Shown piece after piece: positions 52,389-62,839 of a stretch of DNA of 64,000 nt. Position 1 is the stretch's first letter. Each line of letters begins with the position of its first letter. This DNA is from Nereocystis luetkeana. Lineage: Eukaryota; Sar; Phaeophyceae; Laminariales; Laminariaceae. The position numbers and the translations under genes were made by a program. Under the pieces are notes generated by a model. The model searched no databases, was not told the DNA's origin, and worked only from the letters and a program-made list of their open reading frames with translations. Location: contig JARUPZ010000026.1 in NCBI GenBank assembly GCA_031213475.1, forward strand, positions 7,991,700 through 8,055,699, read 5' to 3'.

Positions 52389-52752
52389 TTGCCGGTCGCC
52401 CCGGTGGTTCAAGCGGTTAACCTCGAATTCTACTTGTGTTTGAGTCCTGGGTTCGAGCCCCAGGTGGGTCGGACATTTATTTGACTTTATTTGCAATAAA
52501 ATCAAATCAGAAAGGATTCAATCGTTGAGAGCGCCTTGCAGCGTGGGTAGGCACAATTCGATGCGAGTCGACGAAGGAAGAAAAGGCTGAAATCTTCTCG
52601 CGATAAAAATGAATGCACGTACCGTAGCGGGAAGGGGGTAGAAGAGCCTGCTATGTGACCCCGGATCTGAGTTACGAGTTGGAAGGAGAGAGAGAAGAAG
52701 ATGTGCGAAGCTAATAAATGGGATGAGCAAAAAAAACTTAAACAATAGTAAT
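52389..52752 (+). mobile_element. tRNA-headed SINE, second type
   Basis: Head ccggtggttcaagcggtta (A-box-like) and ctgggttcgagccccag (T arm, perfect B box). Anticodon arm is degenerate. Body resembles the other SINE (gcgtgggtaggcac, gaagggggtagaag) but is strongly diverged; tail with aaaaaaaactta. It interrupts the minisatellite. Confidence 0.7.
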
Positions 52753-52985
52753 GCCTCCACATTGCGGTAGGGATGGAGGGTGATGCGACTGCAGTGCGGT
52801 AGGGAGGGCAGTAATGCCTCTACAGTGCGGTAGGGAAGAGAGTCATGCCTCGGTAAGGGCTACAGCCATGCCTCTTCAGTGCGGTAGGGGAAATACTCAT
52901 GCCTCGGCAGTGCGGTAGGGAAGAGAGTCATCCCCCTGCAGTGTGGAAAGGGATACACTCATGCCTATACAATGCAGTAGCTGGG
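52753..52985 (+). repeat. CTACAGTGCGGTAGGG minisatellite, second part
   Basis: Six or more units, continuing the 52207-52388 array after the SINE insertion. Confidence 0.9.
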
Positions 52986-53075
52986 GGGGGGGGAGGGGTA
53001 CTCGATATAATCCCGGGACGGATTGCACGTCGGATTTTCACCGACTAGACAGACATCGCGAGCACCTCGGCAACG
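52986..53075 (+). repeat. Repeat family D, partial
   Basis: G run, ggggtactcgatataatccc, ggacggattgcacgtcgg, ttttcaccgactagacagac. Internal deletion relative to the long copies. Confidence 0.75.
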
Positions 53076-53343
53076 GGGGGGTGGGGGGCGCGGGGACGCG
53101 CAAGGTGTCTAAGGAAACAGCTCGACGAGAGATCTTCCCAATGGCATCGCTTTCAATGGGTGCGCCCCCGCTTTAAGCGTCGTGTTTCGATTGAACTCGT
53201 CTCGAAAAAAAACGTTCCAGCTAGCTGGTGGGTGTGTTTTCTTTCGTGTCAGTATACAGCGAACAAAAGCCTCGAACACAGGAAGAAAAAAACTGAAAAA
53301 AGTAGAGAAAAAAGAAGCGGGCCCCGTACTAGTAGCGACTGCT

Positions 53344-53452
53344 ATTACGGGGGACCATAGTTAACAGGGCCTATGGTACACATAAAAACCTATATGTTTA
53401 ACCATTTTTACTAACAATATTTGGTCCTGTTAACTATGGCCCCCCGTAACAG
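53344..53452 (-). mobile_element. MITE A copy 28 (GTTAAC subtype)
   Basis: Intact; arms atagttaacagggcc and ggtcctgttaactatgg. Confidence 0.9.
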
Positions 53453-53595
53453 GCCTTGTTTCTGTCTGTTGTTTCCTTCTTTGGACTACTTAAGTATTCC
53501 GCGCTATTAATAGCTCCACGCAAAGCTCGAGTCATAACCTGACCACGTCGATCCCGCCCCAACCCTTCCATGTCAAAAGCTAACGATTCCTCACT

Positions 53596-53710
53596 GTTAC
53601 GGGGAACCATAGTAAATAGGACCAAGTATTGTCAGTAAAAATACGTAAATATATACCTGGTAGGTTTTTGTGCGCAATTTTGGTCTTATTAACTGTGCCC
53701 CCCCGTAATA
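53596..53710 (+). mobile_element. MITE A copy 29 with footprint
   Basis: TACCTGGTA at 53654-53662 exactly between aaatata and ggtttttgtg, giving a clean 7-bp addition relative to empty copies. Confidence 0.9.
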
Positions 53711-53789
53711 ATATTCGTACTCAACGCCTGCTGGGTGAGGAACTCCGACAATAACAAGACAGTTAGCCACAGTTTCTGCAAAATGCACG

Positions 53790-53812
53790 ACCTCTATCGT
53801 AGCTCGCCTCCG
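53790..53812 (-). mobile_element. MITE C terminal fragment
   Basis: gacctctatcgtagctcgcc only. Confidence 0.4.
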
Positions 53813-54019
53813 TACCTGGCGAGTGCAAACACACGCAACTGAAGGCCACTCGCCCCGGGATATGCTACATTAGGGCTTGTGAGCGCAATGCGGCAGTGGT
53901 TTGCGTTACCTTTCAACCATGCGGACAAGTATCCCACCCGGTACATCTTGTGGGCTCCGTGTGATAGGCCCTGCTTTCCAACAGGCGCGCTCCGCTGACG
54001 ATGGAACACAAAAAGGGGC

Positions 54020-54195
54020 GACATTCCATTCTTGTTCTTGTTCTTGTTCTTGTTCTTGCTCTTCTTCTTCTTGCTTTTCTTCTTATTCCTCTTCTTCTTG
54101 TTCTTCTTCTTCTTGTTCTTCATGTTCTTGTTCTTGTTCTTGTTCTTGTTCTTGTTCCTATTCTTCTTCTTCTTCTTCTTCTTCTTCTTATCGTT
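54020..54195 (+). repeat. (TTCTTG)n / (TTC)n microsatellite
   Basis: Complement of the 15895-16440 array; Leu/Val and Ser/Cys ORFs are artefacts. Confidence 0.95.
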
Positions 54196-54420
54196 GCTTT
54201 AATAATTGCACCGCAACCGATTGAGCATCCTCCGCGTCCGCCTGTCGTCGGGGTATTCCCATCGCGTCTCGCTGTCGCGGGGCAAAACTTCATGGATCCC
54301 CACTGCGCGTGTGTCTCCCGTCATGGACTAACGAATCGCACCCACTCCTTGTACGAGATACAGCAGTCGTTAACTGCATTATCTTAACTTCATTTCTTCC
54401 TTCCTTGCAACGCCCGCCGC

Positions 54421-54918
54421 ATGAACAACGAACAAAACCCCCCGCAAAAGTCACTACCTCCCCTCGAGGACGAAGGCTCCCACCGGCTCGGCTACACCAA
54501 GGCAAGCCGCAACGGCAACTCCAGGAAGACAACGGCAGACCCGGCCGGCGGTGGCGGCGGGGGTGGCGGTGGCGGTGGTGGCACCTGTGGTACCGGTGCC
54601 ATCGGTGGCGCTAGCTCCTCCCTGAAGGCAGACTCTTGGTCTGTCGAGGGTGGTTTAGAAGGCATCTCCGGGTCATCCCCATCCCCCGAGAGGAAGTTGT
54701 CCCCGGTGTTCGGGGGGGAAGGCAGATACGCTGGTGGTGGTGGTGGTGGTGGCGGTGGGAGTGGGGGGGTTGGAGGGGGGGGCGGAGTTGTTGATTTACC
54801 TCCCGGCGGGGGTGGCGGGGGCGGGAGCAATGGCCGCGCTGCCTCTACCGTTGGTGGGGGTGGTGGTGGTGGGGGTGGTGGTGGTGGTGCTGGCACGGTT
54901 GATGATGCCAACGTTGCG
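54421..54918 (+). CDS. Membrane protein/PDE candidate, first coding exon
   Basis: Starts MNNEQNPPQKSLPPLEDEG, then Gly runs separated by Ser-rich pieces. Donor gttgcg/gtgagt, phase 0. The downstream in-frame continuation to 54978 is intron. Confidence 0.75.
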
Positions 54919-57900
54919 GTGAGTGGTCTCCCCAGGGTGCTTTCTAGAAACAATCGGTGTGGTGACACCGTGTCCTAAAATAAACGAATCGATTCGTTAG
55001 CGCGCGGCACGGTGCTTCAAGTAACCAGTTAAATCAGTCGATCAATTCATTCAGCACGCTTCAGGTATCATTTCCCTCCGTCGCCGAAACCAATTCGTCC
55101 CTACGAAGCACTACCTAAAACCACTCGTTGCTTGATTCCATCCAGCACCAAAAACCTCTATCACCATCAATATGTACTTGACAGTGCTTGGTCGTGGGAT
55201 TTGCCCTCCGACGTAACGTCCACGCGTAAAAACATCGGCCCGTCACGGCCCAAGCATACAGTAGGCCAAGAACAACCCAAAAATAAGACGGACGTTAACC
55301 CTTTTAGAACCGCAGTCCCGTTTTGGGGACAGACCAGTCAAGTTTCAAGTACTTTGTCCCCAAAACGGGACTGCAGTCCTAATCAAAGGGGTTGAGTCAT
55401 CACGACCACAAGGATGTTTTGCTTTGTTTTTTTTTCCCTTTCGTCATGTTGCCTTCCACTCTAAGTCGAAAAGATAGCAACCTTTCGGTCTCATTATTCA
55501 TGATCCAACGGCTGTTACATCTACTCTTTTTCCTCTCAGCCGGTTCTTCAACCTTCTCTAATCCTGCGTTTATCTATTCACGGGGGACCATAGTAAATGG
55601 GACTTACGGTACACACAAAAACCTGTATATTTACCTATGTTCACCGACTAGATTTGGTCTTGTTTACTATGGCCCCCCGTAATGCCTTGTGTGGTTGCCT
55701 CTTTTGTTTTATTTATTTTATTTTTTTCTGCTGGATCTCATCGCTTTTCCTTTCCAGCTTGATTGACACGTAGGAGGATTCTACCCTCAGCGATCTTCTG
55801 AATAAACCGTCGCCGCAGGTGTCGTCCCTTTCCCCCACCCGGTACGCGCCTTTTTCATTTTATGTCGCGCAGAGGGCTCAGCATCCCCTCCGCTTTCTTC
55901 TAAGCCGCATTCAGGCTCCACCCGTTGCACAGCTTTCCGCCCCCCTTTCGGTCGACCATACAAAAACGATAACTCCATGTGCACTCCGTTTTCCATCCAT
56001 TGTATCCACTCTATGTGACCCTTCTTGTCCGAGAACGCCAGACGAAAACCGCATCCGTACTAATTTCGACTTCATGTCCCCAGACGCCACCCACTTCATT
56101 TTCTCTATATGCCCCTTTGCCCTGAAAATATGGAGCGAAAAATGCCGACCTACGAAGTAATCCAGACCAACAACAACATCGAAACTGGAAGTATACGGGT
56201 ATACCTGGTAATTATGGTGTTGCCTCGTAACCATGTATTTAACCGTCTGTCTATTCACGGTACATCCAATTGCCATTTCCCTTTTCCCATTTTATCATTT
56301 TCACGGTTTAACCATTTACCATGTCATCATTTGCCATGTTCCATTTTAGCAGTCACCATTTATCTTTCACGTTTTACCATTTACTTTTTCACCATCCACT
56401 TTTTTACCATTTACTTTTTTTACCATTTACCGTTTACTCTTTACGTTTGTTGAGTGACTCTATTTATGTACCCCTCTCCCCCCCCCCTAAAATTCCGAAT
56501 GAAAACGCCTACCTATGAACTAATCCAGGTTCCACCCATTCAACTATCTCTCTGCAACCCTTTGCCCCCGGAAAAATGCCAAGACACAAAACGCCTACGT
56601 ACGTACGAACTAACCGAAGCTCCTCACACCCAACTATATATCTCCCCGTGCCCCTCGTCGCCCGGAGTTTCGAAATAAACGTAACTCATCCAGAATCCGC
56701 CCGTGGATATACTGACCGCTTAGTAATATTTATATTTATTTTTAAACGATCTTCAAATTTACATTAATATTGAAACGATCCTGACATTTACATTAATTAT
56801 TTCTAGAATTTTTCGAGTGATCACTCTTGGGTGGCAAGCATTAAAAATGTGATTCTTTAAAACGATCTTCAAAGTGGTGCGTGGTGTCTCTCGAACGCAC
56901 AAAAACAAAAACAATCAAACGCCTGCAATACGAACGAACCTAGGACCCATCTAATCCATTATATTTATACTTATCCCTTTTTTCCCCGAAAAGTGGAAAG
57001 CCCTTAAGCAAACCAGCCTCCATCCATGGAAAAAGCTGTACGAGTATAAGCACCTTCTATTATCAACAATTCCCCCGAAACACAAACAAATGCCTACTTG
57101 GTACATTCAAACTGAAATCAATCTCCATCTACTCTCCTAAGGCCATCTCTCATGGGAGAGTTTCGAAAACCGAAAAACTTACCCGAAACTGTATTTTATA
57201 TGTGCTTTCACGTATTTAAGACCCGGAATCCGACCGAATCAGGCTCGCTCTTCTCAGTATGCTTGCAGTATTTTGGGGAGAGATATCTAGACCCGTTTTT
57301 CTTTTCTCCAGGGGTGTCGTTCGAGTTTTTTTACGGTTGTTGTTATTTTCAGACAAAAAATCAACAAGGCATTTTTCAGATAAATATCGATGTTTCAGAT
57401 GAAAAATTGCCTCTTTTACAAACAAATCGCGTCCAAAACTGAATAGAGAAAACTGGAGGGTATCGACAATTTTTCAAACTGCTATCCTGAAGAAATGGCA
57501 AACGGCGTTGCATGCCTCTCGCAAAATGGCTGGTGGGACTTCAAGAAAAGCGGGCCCGATTCGCCCGTTTCCCTCTTCACACGCGCCTGCGAACGTGCTG
57601 AAACCTCGATTTACAGAAACGAAAACCATTTTGCCAAAAGAGATGGCCTTATCTTTGTATTCCAGACCAAAACGCTCCTATATATACTACGTGCGTTTTT
57701 CCCAAAGAATCTGAAAAACGCCTATTGCGCGTACAAAGCCAATATGAAGTAATCCAGGCTCATACGTATATACACCACTCCCTTTTCCCAAAAACAAACA
57801 AACAAACAAACGCAGGCGTACGTACTATTGCGGGGCACCATGGCAAATAAGACCATTTTTAGCTGGTAAACGTAGGGAAGGATATACCTGGTAGGTTTTT

Positions 57901-60900
57901 GTGCGTACTATAGGTCCTATTTACTATGAGGTCCCCCGCAATAAATATCAACTCATCTAGGCTCCCAAATATCGTTCCCCCCCACCCCCCCCGAAAACAC
58001 CAAAACAAAAACACGCCTACTTATGTTTAGGCGAGTTCAGGGGCCGGCGGAGGCGGGGGGGGGGGTGACGATGGCGGTGACAAGGAGAGCGCGCAGAGGA
58101 TATTCATCGGCTGGATGCAGACGCGGCAGAGAGACTTTATCGTGCTGATCAGCCTCGGCTGCGTGACGGCGTCTCTGGTTCAGTACATCGAGGACAGCGC
58201 AACCGGTACCTTGAGCCTGCTGGTGAAGGTCATCCCTGTCACCGTGCACCTGCTCCTGGTCCGGGATCTCTACGTGAAATGGGACAGGTAAGTGTTCTGG
58301 GGGCGCGGGGGGGGGGTACTTATGTTTTTCATGCCTTGGTCATTTGACCACTAACCACGCATCCCTTTCGAGACGGAGCACCGTTTCTACTCCTAGTAGA
58401 GACACCTCCAACCATTGGGCGCTCATTACGTTATTTCCATGTATTACATAGAAACTTGAAAGCACCGTAAGGAGGCGTTGAGCTTCGCGTAGGGGGGGGG
58501 GGGGGGGGGAGGGGGGGTGCGAATATTTTCTCCAGCTCTCGATTTTTTTTGTTTTCCAGAGCGGGGCTGGTTACCGAGCAACAATCGTGGTGTTTTTCGG
58601 AGAGATATGGCCCGAGAGTATTCCTAAAATACACACGTTTTGTTCGGTTTTAGACCCTTGACCTTTGCCGAAGAAACCAGCGCTGAAAACCTGTCGCCAC
58701 TCACTGCTTTACGCGCTTGTGTTCGGTAAAGGGGCCTGCTGTTGTAGCCTCGAATGTGTGCCGCGCGACATACGTATGTACCGGGTTGTTGATGACCCCA
58801 ACCGCATGTTTTCTCGCCGGAAGCCTTTTTGCGGAACGCCTGGCAAGGTTATTGGGATCCAACCTTGATTGTTGGTAACCCAACTCCATTTTGTTTTTCT
58901 CGCAGGAAAGCTCTCGCCGAACTCCGAGAAAGGTTGTTGTGATACAATCTTGTTTGCCGTATATACGTGCGCGGGAGTCAAGAGCTCGGGGAAAGACGAG
59001 TAAACTGTTGAATGCTCGGTCGCGCGCGCCCTAGCGTTGTAACCAACGCATGCAGTACCCAGGAAGCGTAGATGGCCCCCACCGCGATCTTCCCTACGAT
59101 GCATACCTTCCGAGAGGCTCCTTCCTCGCATGAGGCGCTCCGTATGCCTCATCCAACAACCTCTTTTTTGATGGGTAGGCAAACTGTACGCATTGCCCCC
59201 AATAATGACACCGTGGCCTATTTATTACGCACCTATTACGGGGGACCATAGTAAATAGGACCTACGGTACACATAAAAACCTATATATGTCCCTATTTTT
59301 ACTAAAAGTATTTGGTCCGGTATACTATGGTCCCCCGTAATAGGTGTATGGCGAATTATATCGGAAAAACACGAATACTAATTATTACGTTTTTAAGACC
59401 GCCGTCTCGTTTTGGGGACAAATTACTTGGAGTTTGAGTGGTTCCTCCCCAGAACGGGACTGCGATACTAAAACGGCTGAGGATCCCCCGTGAATATATA
59501 TATATATATTGTTTTTTCGCCGGAAAACAATTAATTCCGATATCGTAGCCTGATATTGTTACCCTTTGCCCTTCTGCCTGCTCGGTGGAAACCCGACGCA
59601 CTCCGTCCCGGGCATTATAGGGATGCGGGGGTCTACGGTCATACGACTACGGCTATGTACGATATCTAGTACACTCCCTCCCCCCCATACGACTACGGCC
59701 ATGCAAGATATCGAGTACCCCCCTCCCAACGCCCCCACACCCTCTCACCCCCCCCCCCTCCCCCCCTCTCCCCCCCCCTTATCCCTCCCTCTCTCCCCCC
59801 CTCCCCTTTTCTCCTCTCCCCCCAGACACATAAAAAAGCGGCATAGGGGTTTCCACGCGGCGTACCTTCCCGGGGACAAGGGATCCTCTTCCCGAAACCA
59901 CTCCCAGTACCAAAAAACATCCTCCGCTCGAAAAGGAAGCGCTCTCAATCCCACGGACCCCGACCTCTCGGGCAATCGACCGGAAGGTGCTCACTCAGGA
60001 GACGCTATGAACCGCGGCTCGACGTCTTATGCTTCTGGTGGTGGGGGTGGGGGTGGTGATGGGGGTGTTGGTGGTGTTGGTGTTGGTGGTGTTGGTGGTG
60101 GTGGTGGTGGTGGTGGGGGTGGTGGCGGGGTGGGGGGGGAGTGGGGGGGCGGGGGGGGGGCGGGGGAGGGGGCGGGAAGCGTGGGGGGGGGTCTGCTACG
60201 AGCATGGCAAGTAGCGACTCGTTGTCGTCGAGCCCTGTGTCCGGGCCGGGGGCTGAGGGGGCGAAGAACGGCACCAACGGGAGCGGGGGTTCGTTTGATG
60301 GAGACTCGTCGTCCACCGGTGGCAGGAGAGGGTCGGTGAGAGTTCAGGCCCATAGATGTGTACCGTGCGCGGGCTAGCAGCGCAATGGCTAGCAACCACT
60401 TGTATGTATGCATGTATGTATGTATGTATGTATGTATGTATGTATGTATGTATGTATGTATGTCAACATGGCTGAGAACAATTTCTGCGTCCAACAATTT
60501 TGTGAATATGTTAGCAAGGTGTTGGTAGACTTCCGCCCTCCTTCCCCCCCCCCCCCCCCCCCCCCCCCCCCGCCGGACTATGTCTTTGATCAAAATATGG
60601 ATGCCCTCAGAATCAGCAGGAATAGGAGAAAACCGAAAAAAGCGAAACTTGGAGAATTGACGGAATTAAGACTAATAGGGCAATGTGTGACCTGAAAAAA
60701 AAAACGATCATAATATTAGTGTTAGCTGCCGTCTGCGAGCAGGGTGAACGCCCAGCAGTGCGGACAGAGTCGTCTTGCGCCCGCGCCGAACGTTTTCTCG
60801 TTCCGTTGTAATTATGAACAGGGCCCCAGCTTGTATCGCTGCCTGAGTCGCGCAGTTACCGTTTCTGTAATCGTGACTCTGTACTGTCATTTTCCCTTTC

Positions 60901-62113
60901 GAAAGTCTCAAGACGTCATATATATTATATATAATATATTATAATACTTGGTGTATATAATATATATACAATATATTATAATATACCCCTGGTACATATT
61001 ATAATATATATATTATATACGCATATACTTACGTTGACGTTCGTCCATGCCTTGTCTCCAGCCGATAGTTGGAATACCTTTATGCGGAAATGAAAAATTA
61101 TACCTGTGGTATGATTCACGCTGTCGATCTAGGAACTCGTAGAGCAGCGGGATAATTATACGTCGCTGTCGTCATCTCGCAAGTGCTACGTACTGTGTCA
61201 GGTGTTGGGTTGGTGAGTGCTGTGCTATTTTCATCTATTGTGTGTCCTGCATCTCGATATAGCCTGTCCTGATTGGCCGAAAAAAAAGGGCATCCGGGGG
61301 GGGGCGCTTTATAATTTTTCGGAGATTTCACTGCGGTCGGTTAGATTAATGGTAGTACACTTTATTTAGCCTAGAAAGCGAAAACGTCAGGAGACAGCAT
61401 TTTTACCCCTTGTCAGACAGCATTTTTGCCTAAACGTGCTTCGACCGACGCCAAACTACTAGGTTTTAGAGTGGAACACTCGGCCCTACACACACCCTCG
61501 ACAGCGACAGCGAACGTCTTCCCTCGTTCGACCATGTCTCCTGACACCGTTGCTCGAAAAATGTCCCTCTCTACTCTCAGGAAATGAAAGTCAATGCTCC
61601 CCTCAAAACTCTCGGGCAGATCGCGACCTGTAGATCATTTGCAGCTCATCACCTGCCGTCATGATATGTCAAGTAGGATAGGTATCGTACTCCGACGACG
61701 ATTTTGGGTTAAGGCGCCCCGTCATTCAGAAAACGTTTCTAGCCGAAATTTATTGTGCCAGCGAGAGTGGTGTGGTACTATGCCGCTTTGTCCTTAAATG
61801 TAGGCAACGTACTGATTGGATATTTTTGGGGACATAGTTCTTCTTTTCGGGGACTAGAGTGATGTGAGCTACGGTGGATAGTGATATGTCTGGCGTGTTT
61901 GAACTGCCGTACGTTTTTTTGTGTTCCAACCACGGCTGTCCAGGACGAAAACCCCATCAACTACCTGGAAACCCCCTTCCAGAAGAGCATGCGGCTGCTC
62001 AACAGCGCGTCGGAGAACATCACGGATCCGGTGGTGAAGAGGCAGCTCAAGCGGGTGGCCAAGCTTCTGTCAGACCCCGATTCCCTCCACACCGTCAAGG
62101 AGGGTTCTATCAG
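54421..62113 (+). CDS. Gly-rich two-pass membrane protein, possible cyclic nucleotide phosphodiesterase (5' part, four exons)
   Basis: Exons 54421-54918, 58031-58287, 59826-60335 and 61944-62113, with junction phases 0, 2, 0. The ATG follows an in-frame TAA at 54385 and no AG acceptor lies between, so this is the first coding exon. The order is a Gly-run N-terminus, then two hydrophobic helices (FIVLISLGCVTASLVQY and LLVKVIPVTVHLLLV), a basic stretch (HIKKRHR), a long Ser/Gly linker, and a helical segment NPINYLETPFQKSMRLL. The last resembles the stretch before the catalytic domain of class I cyclic nucleotide phosphodiesterases (TPxxK..xLL); the HD-type catalytic core would lie right of 62113 and is not seen. 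Within exon 3 the frame shifts in G runs: one G too few or two too many, either assembly error or a defect. Confidence 0.7.
55000..55290. other. Intron sequence, nothing recognised
   Basis: No exon, repeat family or RNA gene seen. Confidence 0.4.
55297..55394. mobile_element. E copy, intact
   Basis: ccgcagtcccgttttgggga and tccccaaaacgggactgcag, with terminal aaccctttta and aaaggggtt. Confidence 0.9.
55577..55683 (-). mobile_element. MITE A copy 30
   Basis: Arms cgggggaccatagtaaatgg and cttgtttactatggcccccc. Confidence 0.9.
56145..57810 (+). repeat. Long degenerate repeat array
   Basis: The phrase acgcctacNtacgaactaa..ccagg recurs loosely at 56148, 56510, 56590, 56925, 57090 and 57720, with aaaac-rich spacers. 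Includes a (TTTACCAT)n part at 56290-56445 and exact TACCTGGTA at 56212-56220. Confidence 0.6.
57826..57943 (+). mobile_element. MITE A copy 31 with footprint
   Basis: TACCTGGTA at 57885-57893 in the internal TA|GG site; diverged left half. Confidence 0.85.
58031..58287 (+). CDS. Membrane protein/PDE candidate, exon 2 (two membrane helices)
   Basis: Acceptor cttatgtttag gives phase 0, matching exon 1; donor gggacag/gtaagt is consensus, phase 2. Encodes a Gly run, GDKESAQRIFIGWMQTRQRD and both hydrophobic helices. Confidence 0.75.
58300..58390 (+). repeat. D-like fragment behind a G-run
   Basis: G10 run, gtacttatgtttttcatgcc, gtcatttgaccactaaccac, gagacggagcacc. Diverged D. Confidence 0.5.
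58492..58518. repeat. G-run
   Basis: About 17 G, an A, then 7 G. Confidence 0.85.
58550..59225. other. Intron sequence, unassigned
   Basis: Contains minus ORF 58709-59182 (157 codons) without recognisable motif or supporting splice sites; regarded as chance. Confidence 0.4.
59233..59342 (-). mobile_element. MITE A copy 32
   Basis: Intact; flanks cacct and aggtg extend the palindrome. Confidence 0.9.
59390..59480. mobile_element. E copy
   Basis: ccgccgtctcgttttgggga and tccccagaacgggactgcga. Confidence 0.8.
59590..59740 (-). repeat. Repeat family D, partial with duplicated end
   Basis: gacgcactccgtcccgggca, gggtctacggtcatacgact; the segment atacgactacggc..atcgagtac occurs twice, each followed by C-rich sequence. 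Confidence 0.75.
59826..60335 (+). CDS. Membrane protein/PDE candidate, exon 3 (Ser/Gly linker, frame break)
   Basis: Excellent acceptor (ctcctctcccccag) and a donor gggtcg/gtgaga. The first base completes an Arg codon with exon 2: HIKKRHRGFHAAYLPGDKG. Before the G runs the coding frame has codon starts with remainder 1 (mod 3); after them the protein-like frame (SSDSLSSSPVSGPGAEGAK) has remainder 0. A single missing G in 60120-60190 would reconcile this. Confidence 0.65.
60400..60465 (+). repeat. (ATGT)n microsatellite
   Basis: About 15 TATG units. Confidence 0.95.
60546..60572. repeat. C-run
   Basis: Unbroken C run of about 25. Confidence 0.9.
60918..61025. repeat. AT-rich tract with variant footprint
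   Basis: atataatatattataata array with TACCCCTGGTA at 60984-60994. Confidence 0.8.
61030..61680. other. Intron sequence, unassigned
   Basis: No exon or repeat family recognised; a possible C interior follows at 61686-61748 (gacgattttgggttaaggcg). Confidence 0.4.
61944..62113 (+). CDS. Membrane protein/PDE candidate, exon 4
   Basis: Acceptor ccacggctgtccag (phase 0), donor ctatcag/gtaccg (phase 2). Encodes DENPINYLETPFQKSMRLLN through KLLSDPDSLHTVKEGSI. Its 3' edge is copied repeatedly in the following intron. Confidence 0.75.
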
Positions 62114-62835
62114 GTACCGACGTGACCTCTGCTTGACGCCTTGACTGACTGACCGCCCTCCCACATACGAAGTTTAGTACGATTAAAGCAAAACTGCATG
62201 TGTGAGGCACGATCAAGGGGGGCTCCCATCCGGTATGTGATGTAACCGCGGTTTGAGCCGCTGACTGACCGCCCCCTACACTAAATGTGGTATAGTAAAA
62301 TTATGTCAGGTACCCGTCACCGCGGTTTGACACCATGGCTGACCGCCCTCTGCACTAAACCTGGTGCACTCTGACCGGCAATATAAGAACCTTCGGGACT
62401 CCATCCGCATCCGTCAAGGAGGGTAAGAACTCCCCCCACACCGTCGAGGAGGGCCCCATCAGGTACCGCCGTGACCGTGGTTTGACCGGTTGACTGACCG
62501 CCCCCATACACCAGATGCAGTATACCATAAATAGGACCCCCTCCACGCCGTCAAGGAGGGCTTTACCAGGCACCGCGACCGCCGTTTACCTCCTTCACTG
62601 ACAGCGTTCCTACACTAAACATGGTATAATAAGACTCCGACCACACCGTCAAGGAGGGTTCCATCAGGTACCGCCGTGACCGCGGTATGATCTCGTGGTT
62701 TGACCGCCCCTATCCACAAAAAATCGGTATGATAAGCGGTTCGGCCCCTACGCTGACCGTCCCTCCGACACCAACCAAGGTGTGAGACCCATGCCGTCAA
62801 GGAGGGCTCTACCAGGGGGCCATCATCACCGCGGT
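62089..62835 (+). repeat. Minisatellite derived from the exon 4 / 5' splice-site junction
   Basis: Six to seven degenerate units of about 100-150 bp. Starts of the type ccgtcaaggaggg occur at 62092, 62212, 62411, 62441, 62548, 62646 and 62793; several continue atcaggtaccg. The first unit spans exon and donor; later ones are intronic. Other unit words: gaccgcggtttga, actgaccgccc, cactaaa. Confidence 0.85.
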
Positions 62836-62839
62836 TAGT

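Noticed and set aside
54734..54968. Pro-rich minus ORF 54492-54968 as a gene
   Set aside because: Antisense of the Gly-run first exon of the plus-strand gene, which is supported by phase-consistent downstream exons.
58709..59182. Minus ORF of 157 codons
   Set aside because: Lies in an intron of the plus gene, no motif, composition not protein-like.
60027..60593. Minus ORF of 188 codons (Pro/His-rich)
   Set aside because: Antisense of the Gly-run exon 3 and of (ATGT)n.
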